Source: Candidatus Saccharibacteria bacterium oral taxon 488
Lineage (GTDB): Bacteria; Patescibacteriota; Saccharimonadia; Saccharimonadales; Saccharimonadaceae
Length of the DNA: 64,000 nt
Assembly (NCBI GenBank): GCA_010202115.1
Contig: CP047917.1
Span: forward strand, 248,001 to 312,000
Direction: 5' to 3'
Part shown: piece by piece, positions 8,471 to 17,553 of the stretch
Layout: every line of letters starts with the position of its first letter
Numbering within the stretch: position 1 is the first letter of the stretch
Made by a program: the position numbers and the translations under genes
Notes under the pieces: generated by a model
Databases searched by the model: none
The model's input: the letters and a program-made list of their open reading frames with translations, nothing else
Told to the model about the DNA's origin: nothing

Positions 8471-9559
8471 ATGGTATCAAAAGGGATACGGCAACTTTTG
8501 GAAGCATGTAAGTCACCACGGACGATCATGAGCCTCGTGACGTTGGCAGTGCTGGTGCTGATTATTTTTCTGTCGCGGGCGGAGCTGGCTCGGGCATGGG
8601 AATTACTTGGCCGGGCAAATATCTGGCTGTTGATGCTACTAGTGCCGTTTCAGATTATCGTGTATTTTGCGGGCGGTGAGATGATCTTTGCCTATCTTCG
8701 CGACAAAAAACTGATCGGGCATATCTCGCGGTTTGAGCAGACGCGAATTGCGCTGGAACTGAATCTGGTCAATCACATTTTTCCGTCGGGCGGCGTCAGC
8801 GGCATCTCCTACACGACGTGGCGGATGCACAAGCTCGGCGTCAGCTCGGCGCGCTCGACCTTTGCTCAGGTGATCCGTTACGTGACGGGCTTTTTGTCGC
8901 TGATGGTGCTATTGATCGCGGCGGTATTGATCCTGTCAATTGACGGGCAGGTCAATCGCTACATCGTGACGTCAAGTTTCTTCCTCGTGCTGGTGGTGCT
9001 GGCATTGACCTTTGGGCTGATTTTTATGTTCTCGTCGCGAAAGCGGATGCACAACACGGCGGTGCGGGTGTCGCGGTTGATCAACGCGGTAGTGCGCTGG
9101 GCGACACTGGGCAAAATCAAGCGGTTGCTGGTTTCGACGAAAATTGAAGCGTTTTTTGCTGAGATGCATGATGATTTCGTGGAACTGTCAGAGCACCGGC
9201 GCCTACTCGTCAAGCCGCTGGTCTGGGGCGCGATTTATGCCATTTTTGATGTGTTGATGTTCATCGTGGCGTTTTGGGCACTGGGCGTGTCGGTCAATCC
9301 AGCAGTGCTGATCATCGGCTACGGCGTGGCAGGACTGGCTAGCTTGGTGGCCTTTACGCCGGGTGGTGCGGGCGTGTACGAAGCAATTATGATCGTTTTT
9401 CTGAGCATGACCGGTGTGGCGCCGGACGTCGCTATCGCTGGGATTGTACTGACGCGGGTGATCTTGCTTGCAGGGACGATTATCTTTGGGTATATATTTT
9501 ATCAGCACGCGCTGATCAAGTACGGGCAGCCAGATGACGACGATAGCGCCGCGGTTTAG
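8471..9559 (+). CDS. Flippase-like integral membrane protein (UPF0104/YbhN family)
   Basis: 362 aa polytopic protein with about 8 membrane helices, resembling the LPG-synthase transmembrane/AglD-like flippase domain. Family marks include EGARI-like FEQTRIALELNLVNHIFPSGG near residues 80-105 and the C-terminal FTPGGAGVYEA. In related proteins this domain moves or uses lipid-linked substrates, so a role in envelope lipid or glycan handling is plausible but not proven. The start is set by TATAAT 7 nt upstream. The 3' end overlaps the xseA start by 26 bp. Confidence 0.82.
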   Translation: MVSKGIRQLLEACKSPRTIMSLVTLAVLVLIIFLSRAELARAWELLGRANIWLLMLLVPFQIIVYFAGGEMIFAYLRDKKLIGHISRFEQTRIALELNLVNHIFPSGGVSGISYTTWRMHKLGVSSARSTFAQVIRYVTGFLSLMVLLIAAVLILSIDGQVNRYIVTSSFFLVLVVLALTFGLIFMFSSRKRMHNTAVRVSRLINAVVRWATLGKIKRLLVSTKIEAFFAEMHDDFVELSEHRRLLVKPLVWGAIYAIFDVLMFIVAFWALGVSVNPAVLIIGYGVAGLASLVAFTPGGAGVYEAIMIVFLSMTGVAPDVAIAGIVLTRVILLAGTIIFGYIFYQHALIKYGQPDDDDSAAV

Positions 9560-10631
9560 TGTCAGCGGCTTTGTAGCGGTTGTCAATCAAGTGCTGGAGA
9601 CGGCTGTCCCGGTCGTCGAGGTTGAAGGCGAGGTTGCTGAGTTCGCGGTGCGTCAGCAAAAGTTTGTCTTTTTTACCCTCAAGGACAATGAGAGCGCGGT
9701 CAATTGTTTCATGATGTCCTGGCAACTCAGGACGCCGATCGAGGAAGGGATGTGCGTGATGGTGCAGGCCTCAGCCAAGCTAACCGCCAAGGGTAAGTTT
9801 AGCCTAACGGTACAGGAGGTCAAGCCGCTGGGTGCGGGTCACCTCAAGCGCAGCGCCGAGTTGCTCAAGGCGAAACTGGCGGGCGAAGGGCTGTTTGATA
9901 CGGAACGGAAGCGTCCCTTGCCGCCATATCCTGCTCGCGTGGCGGTCATTTCCAGCACGCAGGCGGCGGGCTACGCTGATTTTATGAAAATTGCTGGTGA
10001 GCGCTGGGGCGGGGTGAAGTTTATCGTCGCTAATGTTAAGGTTCAGGGCGACGGTGCGGCTGATCAGGCGGTGCGGGCGATTGCCCATTGTAATCAGCTG
10101 GCGGAGCCGCCAGAGGTGATTGTGCTGATTCGCGGTGGTGGTAGTGCGGAGGACCTGGCGAGCTTTAATGACGAATGCTTAGTGCGGGCGGTGGCGGGCA
10201 GCCGCGTGCCGGTACTGACTGGTATCGGGCACGAGGTTGACGAGAGCCTGTGCGATCTGGCGGCCGACGTGCGGGCAGCTACGCCGAGCAATGCTGCTCA
10301 GCTGCTATTTCCGGATAAATACGAGGTGAGGCGGCAGTTAGCGTTGCGGCTGGGCAGCGTGGCGGAGGTAATTCAGCGGCAGATTACGGAGCAACGCCTT
10401 CACGTAACAATGTTGCAACAAGCAGCGCTCGAACAGTGGTCGCACCGCGTTGACATTGCTAAAAATATGGTATTGTCGCAACAACGGATGATTGCTGAGT
10501 ACGATCCAGAGACAGCACTGCGGCGCGGTTACGCGATGATCAGCGGCGATCGTCAAATTGGTAGTATTGTGAAGATTACAACAAAAGATATGATTATGAA
10601 AGCGAGGATTGAGAGCAGTGAACAACGATAA
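9534..10631 (+). CDS. xseA: Exodeoxyribonuclease VII large subunit
   Basis: Catalytic subunit of ExoVII, which degrades single-stranded DNA from both ends. N-terminal OB fold (about 8-105, with EGEVAEFAVRQQKFVFFTLKD), then the catalytic core with PARVAVISSTQAAGYADF, VIVLIRGGGSAEDLASFNDE and the conserved TGIGHEVDESLCD. 365 aa is shorter than the about 450 aa of E. coli because the C-terminal coiled coil is trimmed. It overlaps both neighbours and clearly forms an operon with xseB. An 18-bp GTAACAATGTTGCAACAA sequence (10404-10421) in the coding region matches the recurring palindrome discussed in findings. Confidence 0.96.
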   Translation: MTTIAPRFSVSGFVAVVNQVLETAVPVVEVEGEVAEFAVRQQKFVFFTLKDNESAVNCFMMSWQLRTPIEEGMCVMVQASAKLTAKGKFSLTVQEVKPLGAGHLKRSAELLKAKLAGEGLFDTERKRPLPPYPARVAVISSTQAAGYADFMKIAGERWGGVKFIVANVKVQGDGAADQAVRAIAHCNQLAEPPEVIVLIRGGGSAEDLASFNDECLVRAVAGSRVPVLTGIGHEVDESLCDLAADVRAATPSNAAQLLFPDKYEVRRQLALRLGSVAEVIQRQITEQRLHVTMLQQAALEQWSHRVDIAKNMVLSQQRMIAEYDPETALRRGYAMISGDRQIGSIVKITTKDMIMKARIESSEQR

Positions 10632-10827
10632 AACAAACGAAAAAACGATTGAGCAGATGATGGCGGAGCTGAATGAGCGCATTGCGTGGTTTCAGAGCGA
10701 GGAGTTTAATCTGGATGAGGCCAGGCAGCGGTTTGTTGAGGCGCGGCAGCTGGCGAAGGAGATTACGGTGGCGCTGGATGATATGCAGCACGATATTACA
10801 GTGCTCAGCGAGGATTTTAGCGCGTGA
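10618..10827 (+). CDS. xseB: Exodeoxyribonuclease VII small subunit
   Basis: Small helical subunit that binds the XseA C-terminal region. 69 aa from the GTG at 10618 (AVNNDK... would start at V); typical features are IEQMMAELNERIAWF, FNLDEARQRFVEARQL and a final helix with ITVLSEDF. It overlaps the xseA stop by 14 bp, and its own stop overlaps the next start by 4 bp, so it is translationally coupled on both sides. Confidence 0.92.
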   Translation: MNNDKTNEKTIEQMMAELNERIAWFQSEEFNLDEARQRFVEARQLAKEITVALDDMQHDITVLSEDFSA

Positions 10828-11348
10828 TATGGCTGCTGTGGCTTGGTGGCGCGATTCTGATGATCTTTGCACTGCCAGCACTGATTGGTGCGCCGTATGT
10901 GCCGTCACGGTCGCGCGAAGTGCAGCGGCTGTTTGCTGAGGCGCTGCCGCTCGGTAAAGGTGACGTGGTGCTTGATATCGGATCGGGCGACGGTGTGGTG
11001 CTGATGGCGGCAGCCCAGCAGGGTGCGCGGGCGATTGGCTATGAGATTAATCCATTCCTGGTGCTAATATCGCGCTGGCGGCTGCGCAAACTACCGGGCG
11101 CCCAAGTACACTGGGCGAATATCTGGCGGCAGCCGGTGCTCGACAAGGTGACGGTGATGTATGCCTTTGGCGATGGTCGCGATATCGCAAAGATGTTTCA
11201 GCTGGCCGAGCGTCAAGCGGCCGCCCAGACCGAGCCGCTGACTTTCGTGAGCTACGGATTTTCTGTCCCCGGCACGCAACCGACAAAAGAATACCACGGC
11301 TATTTTCTCTATCAGCTGCCGGGAGGCTTTACATCGCCCGAAGCATAA
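10824..11348 (+). CDS. Membrane-anchored class I SAM methyltransferase
   Basis: 174 aa. A short N-terminal hydrophobic helix (WLLWLGGAILMIFALPALI) is followed by a SAM-binding Rossmann domain: motif I VVLDIGSGDGVVLMAAA (about residues 48-64) and the acidic residue in IGYEINP. The length and TM helix resemble small membrane-associated methyltransferases (also found in Patescibacteria) of unknown substrate. GTG start overlaps xseB by 4 bp. The substrate cannot be deduced. Confidence 0.8.
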   Translation: MIWLLWLGGAILMIFALPALIGAPYVPSRSREVQRLFAEALPLGKGDVVLDIGSGDGVVLMAAAQQGARAIGYEINPFLVLISRWRLRKLPGAQVHWANIWRQPVLDKVTVMYAFGDGRDIAKMFQLAERQAAAQTEPLTFVSYGFSVPGTQPTKEYHGYFLYQLPGGFTSPEA

Positions 11349-11363
11349 GCTATACTGATGCAT

Positions 11364-12032
11364 ATGAGTAGAAAAACAGAGATGGAACAGGGATATGTCA
11401 ATAGCTGGATGATTGTGGCGATTAGCGCGATCGTGCTGTTCGTGGCGGCTGGTAGCGCGGCAATCTGGGCGTACCTGGCATATTCACAGGAAAAAACTGC
11501 GGTCGAGAGTCGGATGGCGGTAGCTTCGGCCAAGGCGCGCGAAGAGCAATCAAAGGCTGACCGCGAGAAATTTAATGAAGAAGCCAAAAACCCGCGCATT
11601 GAATTCGTCGGCCCCGAGCAGTACGGCCGCGTCTCATTTATGTATCCAAAAACCTGGAGTGTTTACGTAGCGGCTGACGGCAGCGATCGCGGTGATTATA
11701 AAGCGTATCTCCACCCGGCTATCGTGCCACCGACGAACACACATAGTAGCAACCAAAACAAGTTTGCGCTGCGCCTCGAAATCCTCAATAGTGACTTTAA
11801 TAAGACACTAGATCAGTACGCCAGCCTGCTGAAAAAGGGTGATTTGACCTCGAGTAGCGTCGAATATAACGGTAATACCGCCACGCGCATTGACGGTGCG
11901 TTTAGTAAGGATCTGCGCGGCTCGGTGGTGCTGATGAAGGTGCGCGACAAGACGCTGCGTTTTTCAACCGACGCTGATACGTTCAAGCCAGATTTTGAGG
12001 CTATTCTCAAGACAGTGAAATTTGTACAGTAA
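11364..12032 (+). CDS. Hypothetical membrane-anchored protein (PsbP/DUF1795-like fold)
   Basis: 222 aa with one N-terminal membrane helix (about residues 13-38), a charged helical linker and a C-terminal domain (about 70-220) reading GRVSFMYPKTWSV ... FKPDFEAILKTVKF, typical of PsbP/DUF1795-like domains found on bacterial surfaces. Start ATG 11364 is preferred to 11358 because TATACT (11351-11356) ends 7 nt before it. Monocistronic by appearance. The function is unknown. Confidence 0.72.
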   Translation: MSRKTEMEQGYVNSWMIVAISAIVLFVAAGSAAIWAYLAYSQEKTAVESRMAVASAKAREEQSKADREKFNEEAKNPRIEFVGPEQYGRVSFMYPKTWSVYVAADGSDRGDYKAYLHPAIVPPTNTHSSNQNKFALRLEILNSDFNKTLDQYASLLKKGDLTSSSVEYNGNTATRIDGAFSKDLRGSVVLMKVRDKTLRFSTDADTFKPDFEAILKTVKFVQ

Positions 12033-12117
12033 TCTCTCTCGGTCGCGGCTGGTGCATGAAATGATACAGAGCGGCAGCGGTTCTTTTTGGCGCCTCGATT
12101 TGCTATACTAGAGATAT

Positions 12118-12831
12118 ATGGTGCAGCCACAGTGGAGTGATAAGGAGTTTACCGCGATGCCGAGCATAGCGGTGGCGGCGCATGAGCTGAAGGCACCGCT
12201 GGCGTTGATTCGGCAGATGAGTTTACTGATCGAGGATGGTCGGCTTAGTCCAGCCGAGGCACAGTTGATGCAGCGACGGCTGACGCTAACGGCGGAGCGC
12301 TCGCTGGCCTTGGTACAGGACTTAGCGCGTACCGTGAATGTGCAGCCAACGCTGTTTCCGCTGGAGCCGGTTAATCCACTGGCGCTACTGACCCAATTGG
12401 CGCACCAGTCGCGCGATATGCTGCGGCTGTATGACCGACGGGTGACGTGGCCGCGGGCGGGCAAGAAGCGGCTGGTGGTGGCCAATCCATTGCTGCTTGG
12501 GCGGATCATGACGAATTTTCTCGATAATGCGATGCGCTACAGCGAGGCTGGGGCAGTAATTCGCGTGACCATGCATCAGGCAGGGACGATGGTGCGGCTG
12601 GGTGTACGGGATTTTGGGCCGATGATGAGCCTGGCTGAGTATCGGCGGCTGGTGGATGAGATGACTACGCGTAAATCAGTCAGAACCCGACCGGACAGTA
12701 GTGGCCTCGGAGTGTATATCGCTGCAACGTTCGCGCGGGCGATGGGCGGGCAGATCGGGCTGATACGCCACCGAGACGGACTGACGTTTTATGTTGATGT
12801 GCCGCTCAGCGAGCAGATGAGCTTATTGTGA
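12118..12831 (+). CDS. Soluble sensor histidine kinase
   Basis: 237 aa kinase without membrane helices or a recognisable sensor domain. H-box AAHELKAPLALIRQM (His near residue 22), N-box NFLDNAMRYS, a degenerate G1 box (VRDFGP) and the G2-like SSGLGVYIAATFARAMGG are visible. TATACT (12104-12109) ends 8 nt before the ATG. The 3' end overlaps the receiver gene by 4 nt, so the pair is coupled. The sensed signal is not evident; input may come from partner proteins. It could also serve the orphan receiver at 4617. Confidence 0.9.
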   Translation: MVQPQWSDKEFTAMPSIAVAAHELKAPLALIRQMSLLIEDGRLSPAEAQLMQRRLTLTAERSLALVQDLARTVNVQPTLFPLEPVNPLALLTQLAHQSRDMLRLYDRRVTWPRAGKKRLVVANPLLLGRIMTNFLDNAMRYSEAGAVIRVTMHQAGTMVRLGVRDFGPMMSLAEYRRLVDEMTTRKSVRTRPDSSGLGVYIAATFARAMGGQIGLIRHRDGLTFYVDVPLSEQMSLL

Positions 12832-13196
12832 AAAAACTCCTGATCATCGAGGATGATCCGCAGTGGGCGGCGGTGCTGGAGCGGTATGCGCTGGAGGCGG
12901 GGTATACGGCCCGGACAGTGGTGGCGGCTGGACAGGCGATAGCGATGCTTGATGAGTGGCGGCCGGATGGCTTGGTGCTCGATATGCTGCTGGCGGGTGA
13001 GACAGGGATGGCGCTGCTGAATGAGCTGCAAAGCCATGAGGATTTGGCGCAGTTGCCAGTAGTGGTGTGTAGTAATGTCGCACTTGATCTGGATCAATTG
13101 CGGCCGTTTGGTGTGCGGGCGGTGCTCGATAAGGCGCGCATGACGCCCGATGACGTACGGGCCGCGCTCAGCGTGCTAGGCGAGGAGGCTGAATGA
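12828..13196 (+). CDS. Receiver-only response regulator
   Basis: 122 aa receiver domain with no output domain. Acidic residues EDD (8-10), phospho-acceptor Asp51 in LVLDMLLAGETG and the conserved Lys in AVLDKARM are present, while the usual Ser/Thr of beta-4 sits in VVVCSNV. It is coupled to the kinase upstream (GTGA overlap) and to recO downstream (ATGA overlap). Phosphotransfer to this protein is very likely; its target is unknown. Confidence 0.88.
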   Translation: MKKLLIIEDDPQWAAVLERYALEAGYTARTVVAAGQAIAMLDEWRPDGLVLDMLLAGETGMALLNELQSHEDLAQLPVVVCSNVALDLDQLRPFGVRAVLDKARMTPDDVRAALSVLGEEAE

Positions 13197-13870
13197 AAGA
13201 CGGTGAGCGACTCAAGGCGATTGTGCTACGGCGGACGGATTACGCGGAGGCTGATCGAGTGCTGCAGCTACTAACGCCCCAGGGGCGGCGGGCGGTGATC
13301 GCCAAGGGGGTGCGCCGCGAGCGGAGCAAGCTGGCTGGCGGCATTGAACTCCTGGCGCTGTGTGACGTGGTGATTCGTTCGGGCCGCGGCGAGCTGGGAC
13401 TGCTGACCAGTGCTAGGCTCAGCGCATTTTATCGGCATATCCTCGAGGATTATGAGCGGATGCAGTTCGCTTACCAGGCGCTCAAGCTGGTGGCGCAGGC
13501 GACTGAGACCGTTGATGGGCCGGAGTGGTTCGCGGTGCTTAGTCAGGTGCTGGCGTGGCTTGATCGGCCGGCGGTTGATCGGCTGCTGGTCGAGACGTGG
13601 TTTTATATGCAGTACGCCGAGCTACTGGGTGACGAGCTGAATCTACGCACTGACGTGGCCGGGCGGACGCTCACGAGCGATAAATCATACATGTACGATC
13701 CAAGCGAAAAGGCCCTAAGGCCAAGCGAGCAGGGTGATCTAACGGCCGATCACATCAAGCTGCTGCGCCTCATCCAAGCCAAGCCGCTGGAAAACCTTAC
13801 CCACATCGGCGGCCTCGGCCCGGTCATCGCTAGTTGCTGGCTGGTGGCTAGGCAGCATGCCGCGGTGTAA
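13193..13870 (+). CDS. recO: DNA repair protein RecO
   Basis: Mediator that loads RecA with RecR and anneals strands during RecF-pathway repair. 225 aa, normal for the family. The N-terminal OB fold starts KDGERLKAIVLRRTDYAEADRVL and continues GRRAVIAKGVRRERSKLAGGIEL; the helical C-terminal domain follows. The zinc-binding cysteines of some RecO proteins are absent. It is the last gene of the kinase-regulator-recO operon; its end overlaps the convergent gene by 23 bp. Confidence 0.94.
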   Translation: MKDGERLKAIVLRRTDYAEADRVLQLLTPQGRRAVIAKGVRRERSKLAGGIELLALCDVVIRSGRGELGLLTSARLSAFYRHILEDYERMQFAYQALKLVAQATETVDGPEWFAVLSQVLAWLDRPAVDRLLVETWFYMQYAELLGDELNLRTDVAGRTLTSDKSYMYDPSEKALRPSEQGDLTADHIKLLRLIQAKPLENLTHIGGLGPVIASCWLVARQHAAV

Positions 13871-14702
13871 CTGTGTCTTGTAGAGCATGCTTCACAATTG
13901 CTTTCCGTAGGGGGGAGAAGGCAGATTCCATGAAAGTATTAGGGTTTTGCCCGGACTCAATATCCGACTGATTAAGCTTGGTGAGTATGTTATGTGTTGA
14001 AATATCGGGGTTCTCTTCGGGGTTAATCTCTATCTCTTCCGAGTATTGGCCACGGAAATATTCAATCTCATGTAAATAGGACTCCTTGCAATATTCCACC
14101 TCGAGATCTGGCTTACTTATTTTGATAATCTCATCGGCACATTCCCAGAGCAGGGCAACCGCGCTTCTTTTAGCGTCGTCATCAAATCGACCCATCGCGG
14201 CGAGATCGCGTAACGTGCGCGCTAGGAATATTTTATTGAGGACGGAACTAAAAGAAATATCTGTTCTTTTGGTCTGACTGGCGTAAACACTGTGAGCATC
14301 TTCTAGTGCTTGATCTAGGAAGGCCACCTTTACTTGGTCGGACACTTTACTGGTGCAGGCAGAGTCAAAATTACGCTTTGCCGAGAGAAAAGTATTGTGT
14401 TCATAGGGGGTGATGAGTCCTGAGAGTTGATCTCTGAGTAGCATCCATTGCCCAAAGTATTCTCTAATTTTACCTTGCTCCTGAGCTGTTAGCGGGCTTG
14501 TGGAACTAAAAGCAGCGAAACCAGTGACGCGGATCCCTTCGGCGACTATGCTTCTAGCTCTATCATCCGCTCCTTCGTATTTATCAGAAATCTCTAGTAA
14601 TCTACGGACCTCCTCCAATGAGTATTCCTGGGGGTGACGTATTACAGGGGAATCTGGAAAAATTTTATCTGTAGACGATGTGCTGTACTGTTCCTGACTC
14701 AT
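13848..14702 (-). CDS. Hypothetical protein, mostly helical
   Basis: Not recognised. 284 aa from ATG 14702 (MSQEQYSTSS); a GTG at 14738 would add 12 residues. Soluble, acidic, predicted mostly helical, no signal peptide, no repeated motifs. A TTGACG (14752-14757) with a poor -10 lies upstream on the minus strand, overlapping the glyS promoter region on the other strand. Slightly lower GC than the neighbours suggests an accessory gene. Confidence 0.6.
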   Translation of the reverse strand: MSQEQYSTSSTDKIFPDSPVIRHPQEYSLEEVRRLLEISDKYEGADDRARSIVAEGIRVTGFAAFSSTSPLTAQEQGKIREYFGQWMLLRDQLSGLITPYEHNTFLSAKRNFDSACTSKVSDQVKVAFLDQALEDAHSVYASQTKRTDISFSSVLNKIFLARTLRDLAAMGRFDDDAKRSAVALLWECADEIIKISKPDLEVEYCKESYLHEIEYFRGQYSEEIEINPEENPDISTHNILTKLNQSDIESGQNPNTFMESAFSPLRKAIVKHALQDTVTPRHAA

Positions 14703-14820
14703 AACACCATTGATACTCCCTATGTGCGATTGTTGCACAATAAATAGCGACCGTCAAGCATGCTATAATAAACCTTAGTTAATGAATCGCCATGTTGCCA
14801 ACATGGAGAAAGGTTGTGTG

Positions 14821-16182
14821 ATGAGTCAAGCAAAAATGGAAGACATTATCAGCCTGTGCAAGCGCCGCGGCTTTATTTATCAGGGGTCGGATGTGTATGG
14901 TGGTCTGAGCGGTACGTGGGATTACGGCCCGCTAGGCGTGCAGCTGAAGCGTAATATCATGAATTTGTGGTGGCGCCGGTTTGTTGATGAGCGCGACGAC
15001 ATGTATGGCGTGGATGCGGCGATTTTGATGAATCAGAAAGTTTGGCAGGCCAGTGGACATGTGGATACGTTTGTCGATCCGCTGTGCGAAGATACGGTCA
15101 ATCACCGACGCTACCGCACCGATCATATTCTCAAGGACAATGGCGTTGACGCTGATGGCATGACCATGGAGCAGATGGATGCGGCGATTGTAGAACAAGG
15201 CATCAAAAGCCCGGATGGTAATCCACTGAGCGCATCGCGCACCTTCAATATGATGTTCAAAACGCACGTTGGTGCGACTGAGAGTGAGGATAGTATCAGC
15301 TATCTCCGCCCCGAAACCGCCCAAGGTATCTTTACCAATTTCAGAAACGTCGTCGATAGTTTTTACCCCAATTTGCCGTTTGGCATTGCTCAGCAGGGTA
15401 AGGCGTTTCGTAATGAGATTGCGCCGCGCGATTTCGTCTTCCGCTCTCGGGAATTTGAGCAGATGGAGATTGAATATTTCGTCGACCCTGAGCATTGGCA
15501 GGAGGCGTTTGATGAGCTGCTGGCGGCGACGCATGAGTTTTTGACAGAGCTGGGTCTGAAACCAGAGCATATCCACGAGCTGGACGTGCCGGCGGAGGAT
15601 CGGGCGCACTATAGCAAAAAGACGATCGACATCGAGTACGATTATCCGATTGGCCGCGAGGAGCTGATGGGCATCGCGTACCGCACTGATTTTGATCTGA
15701 TGAACATCCAGCGCGCCAGTGGTAAGAGCATGGAATACACCGTCAAGGGAACGAACACAAAATTTGTTCCGCACGTCATCGAGCCGTCGTTTGGTGTGGA
15801 GCGGGCGCTGATGGCGGTGCTGTCGGGTGCGTACCGCGAGGATGAGCAAAACGGTGAAAAACGGGTATATTTGGCGCTGCCAGAGCATTTGGCGCCAGTC
15901 AAATTTGCCGTCTCGCCACTACTGAAAAACAAGCCAGAATTGGTGGAAAAAGCCCGCGACGTCTACGCCGCGCTCGCCAAAGCCAACCCAGGCCGAGTGA
16001 TGTGGGATGACAATGGCAACATCGGCAAACGCTACCGCCGTCAAGACGAAATCGGTACGCCGCACTGTGTAGTCATCGACTTCCAGACGCTAGAGGACGG
16101 CACCGTCACCGTGCGTGAGCGGGATACGACGGAGCAGAGGCGGGTGAAGGTTGAGGAATCCGATACGGATATCTTAGTCTAA
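14821..16182 (+). CDS. glyS: Glycyl-tRNA synthetase (single-chain, alpha2 type)
   Basis: Charges tRNA-Gly. 453 aa, class II synthetase of the homodimeric type: motif 1 region GPLGVQLKRNI, motif 2 FRNEIAPRDFVFRSREFEQMEIEYF, motif 3 region PSFGVERALMAVL and the C-terminal anticodon-binding domain ending DFQTLEDGTVTVRERD. The start at 14821 has an SD-like GGAGAAAGG. TATAAT (14763-14768) places transcription start near 14775, giving a leader of about 45 nt with a small hairpin (CATGTT/AACATG, 14791-14805) just before the SD; this is one of the few genes here with a real leader. Confidence 0.96.
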   Translation: MSQAKMEDIISLCKRRGFIYQGSDVYGGLSGTWDYGPLGVQLKRNIMNLWWRRFVDERDDMYGVDAAILMNQKVWQASGHVDTFVDPLCEDTVNHRRYRTDHILKDNGVDADGMTMEQMDAAIVEQGIKSPDGNPLSASRTFNMMFKTHVGATESEDSISYLRPETAQGIFTNFRNVVDSFYPNLPFGIAQQGKAFRNEIAPRDFVFRSREFEQMEIEYFVDPEHWQEAFDELLAATHEFLTELGLKPEHIHELDVPAEDRAHYSKKTIDIEYDYPIGREELMGIAYRTDFDLMNIQRASGKSMEYTVKGTNTKFVPHVIEPSFGVERALMAVLSGAYREDEQNGEKRVYLALPEHLAPVKFAVSPLLKNKPELVEKARDVYAALAKANPGRVMWDDNGNIGKRYRRQDEIGTPHCVVIDFQTLEDGTVTVRERDTTEQRRVKVEESDTDILV

Positions 16183-16203
16183 AAAAATAGATTAGCGCGC
16201 TCC

Positions 16204-16232
16204 TTGATAAGTTAAAAGTAACAGCTTATACT
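16204..16232 (+). promoter_or_regulatory. Promoter TTGATA-17-TATACT
   Basis: -35 TTGATA (16204-16209), 17-bp spacer, -10 TATACT (16227-16232). It drives the restriction-like nuclease gene with a leader of about 25 nt. Confidence 0.7.
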
Positions 16233-16261
16233 TTAAAGTAGCAAGTTAAGTAAAGTGTGAA

Positions 16262-16966
16262 ATGGGGAATATGGCAACGGAGCATCAGCGCGCACAACTC
16301 GAAAAACAATTGCGGGAGTATCGCAAGAAATATCTTGGCAAAAATAAGCCGACTGACATGAATGAATCTGGGACGCGTATTAGTGTCAATGAGTTTCTAC
16401 AAGATGTACTTGGTTATGCATTTGGTGATGAGATTAAGACGGAATACGCCATTAAGGGAGAATATGCTGATTATGTGATCCAGCTTAAGCGCAAGAAGCA
16501 TTTTGTTGTTGAAGTAAAAGCTATGGAGATTGACTTAAATGAACGACATCTACGTCAAGCGTTGGCTTATGCTTCAAATGAGGGTATTGACTGGATTCTA
16601 CTCTTTAATGGTCGTCAAGTCCAGCTTTATCGGGTTATCTTTGGCAAGCCGATTAGGACTCACTTGGTATTCGACTATGATTTATCCGATTTATCTATTA
16701 TGCGCGCGGCATCGAAAGATTTTATTAATCTTGCAAAGCGTAGCGTGGAAAAGGGAGACTTGGAGCTATATTGGAAGAGGTTTGATGCTTTAACGACAGA
16801 TAGTCTTGTCAAGACAATTTATACGGAGGATGTAATTCGAGCTATTCGTTTGAAGATTAAGAAGCAATCTGGTATTAACTTTAGTCAAGAAGATGTGCTT
16901 GATGCAGTACATCACCTAATTACGGTCGAATGTAAGGGGGCTGTGAAGCCGCGTGTACTAAAGTAA
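16262..16966 (+). CDS. Stand-alone HsdR-N-type nuclease domain protein
   Basis: 234 aa. The first 150 residues resemble the N-terminal nuclease domain of type I restriction R subunits: SVNEFLQDVLGY, GEYADYVIQL and VVEVKAME, which fit the PD-(D/E)xK scheme (Asp in ADYV, E-x-K in VEVKA). No helicase domain, methylase or specificity subunit is nearby, so it is an orphan domain that could be a defence relic, a DNA repair factor or part of an unlinked system. ATG 16262 or 16271 are both possible; neither has a clear SD. Confidence 0.78.
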   Translation: MGNMATEHQRAQLEKQLREYRKKYLGKNKPTDMNESGTRISVNEFLQDVLGYAFGDEIKTEYAIKGEYADYVIQLKRKKHFVVEVKAMEIDLNERHLRQALAYASNEGIDWILLFNGRQVQLYRVIFGKPIRTHLVFDYDLSDLSIMRAASKDFINLAKRSVEKGDLELYWKRFDALTTDSLVKTIYTEDVIRAIRLKIKKQSGINFSQEDVLDAVHHLITVECKGAVKPRVLK

Positions 16967-17013
16967 TGTGAGACTATACAACACTCTCGAGAAAAAGTGC
17001 TATAATTATCCCC

Positions 17014-17502
17014 ATGTCAAATCTTACCAACGGACACCTCATCACCCAAGATTCAGATGGCGCGACTCGCCATGATTATCTCTACCGCATTTCGCTCAAA
17101 TCGCTGATTTACAACGACGTTGGTCAGATTTTAGTCGTCAAAGAAATCGATCGGACGTATTGGGATTTGCCGGGTGGTGGTATGGATTTTGGAGAGACTA
17201 TTGAGTCGTCACTGAAACGCGAGCTGCTTGAAGAAGTCGGCTACAAGGGTGGTTTGTGCTATCAACTGTTTGACGCGTCGGACGAGATGTATATTGAGCG
17301 GATTGATGCCAATCAAATCTGTTTTTATTGCCGTGTCTGGCCGGAGAATTTTGACTTTGCGCCAGGTGAAGAGGGTGACGAAGTAATGTTTATCGACCCT
17401 GAGGAGTTGTTGCTCCAGGAAAGTGAGGTTGACGCGCCAGCTCGAGCCTATGGAGCGCATGAGAAATGGCAGGAGCTATACAACAGGGGCATTTACAAAT
17501 AG
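17014..17502 (+). CDS. NUDIX hydrolase
   Basis: 162 aa nucleotide-diphosphate-linked hydrolase. The Nudix box is complete: GGGMDFGETIESSLKRELLE followed by EVGY. The substrate is not predictable. TATAAT (17001-17006, extended TGC) ends 7 nt before the ATG, giving a leaderless mRNA. Monocistronic. Confidence 0.92.
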   Translation: MSNLTNGHLITQDSDGATRHDYLYRISLKSLIYNDVGQILVVKEIDRTYWDLPGGGMDFGETIESSLKRELLEEVGYKGGLCYQLFDASDEMYIERIDANQICFYCRVWPENFDFAPGEEGDEVMFIDPEELLLQESEVDAPARAYGAHEKWQELYNRGIYK

Positions 17503-17553
17503 TACGCAGCGCTTAGATTGACATTAGCCAAATATTATAGTAAAATAAACCGC

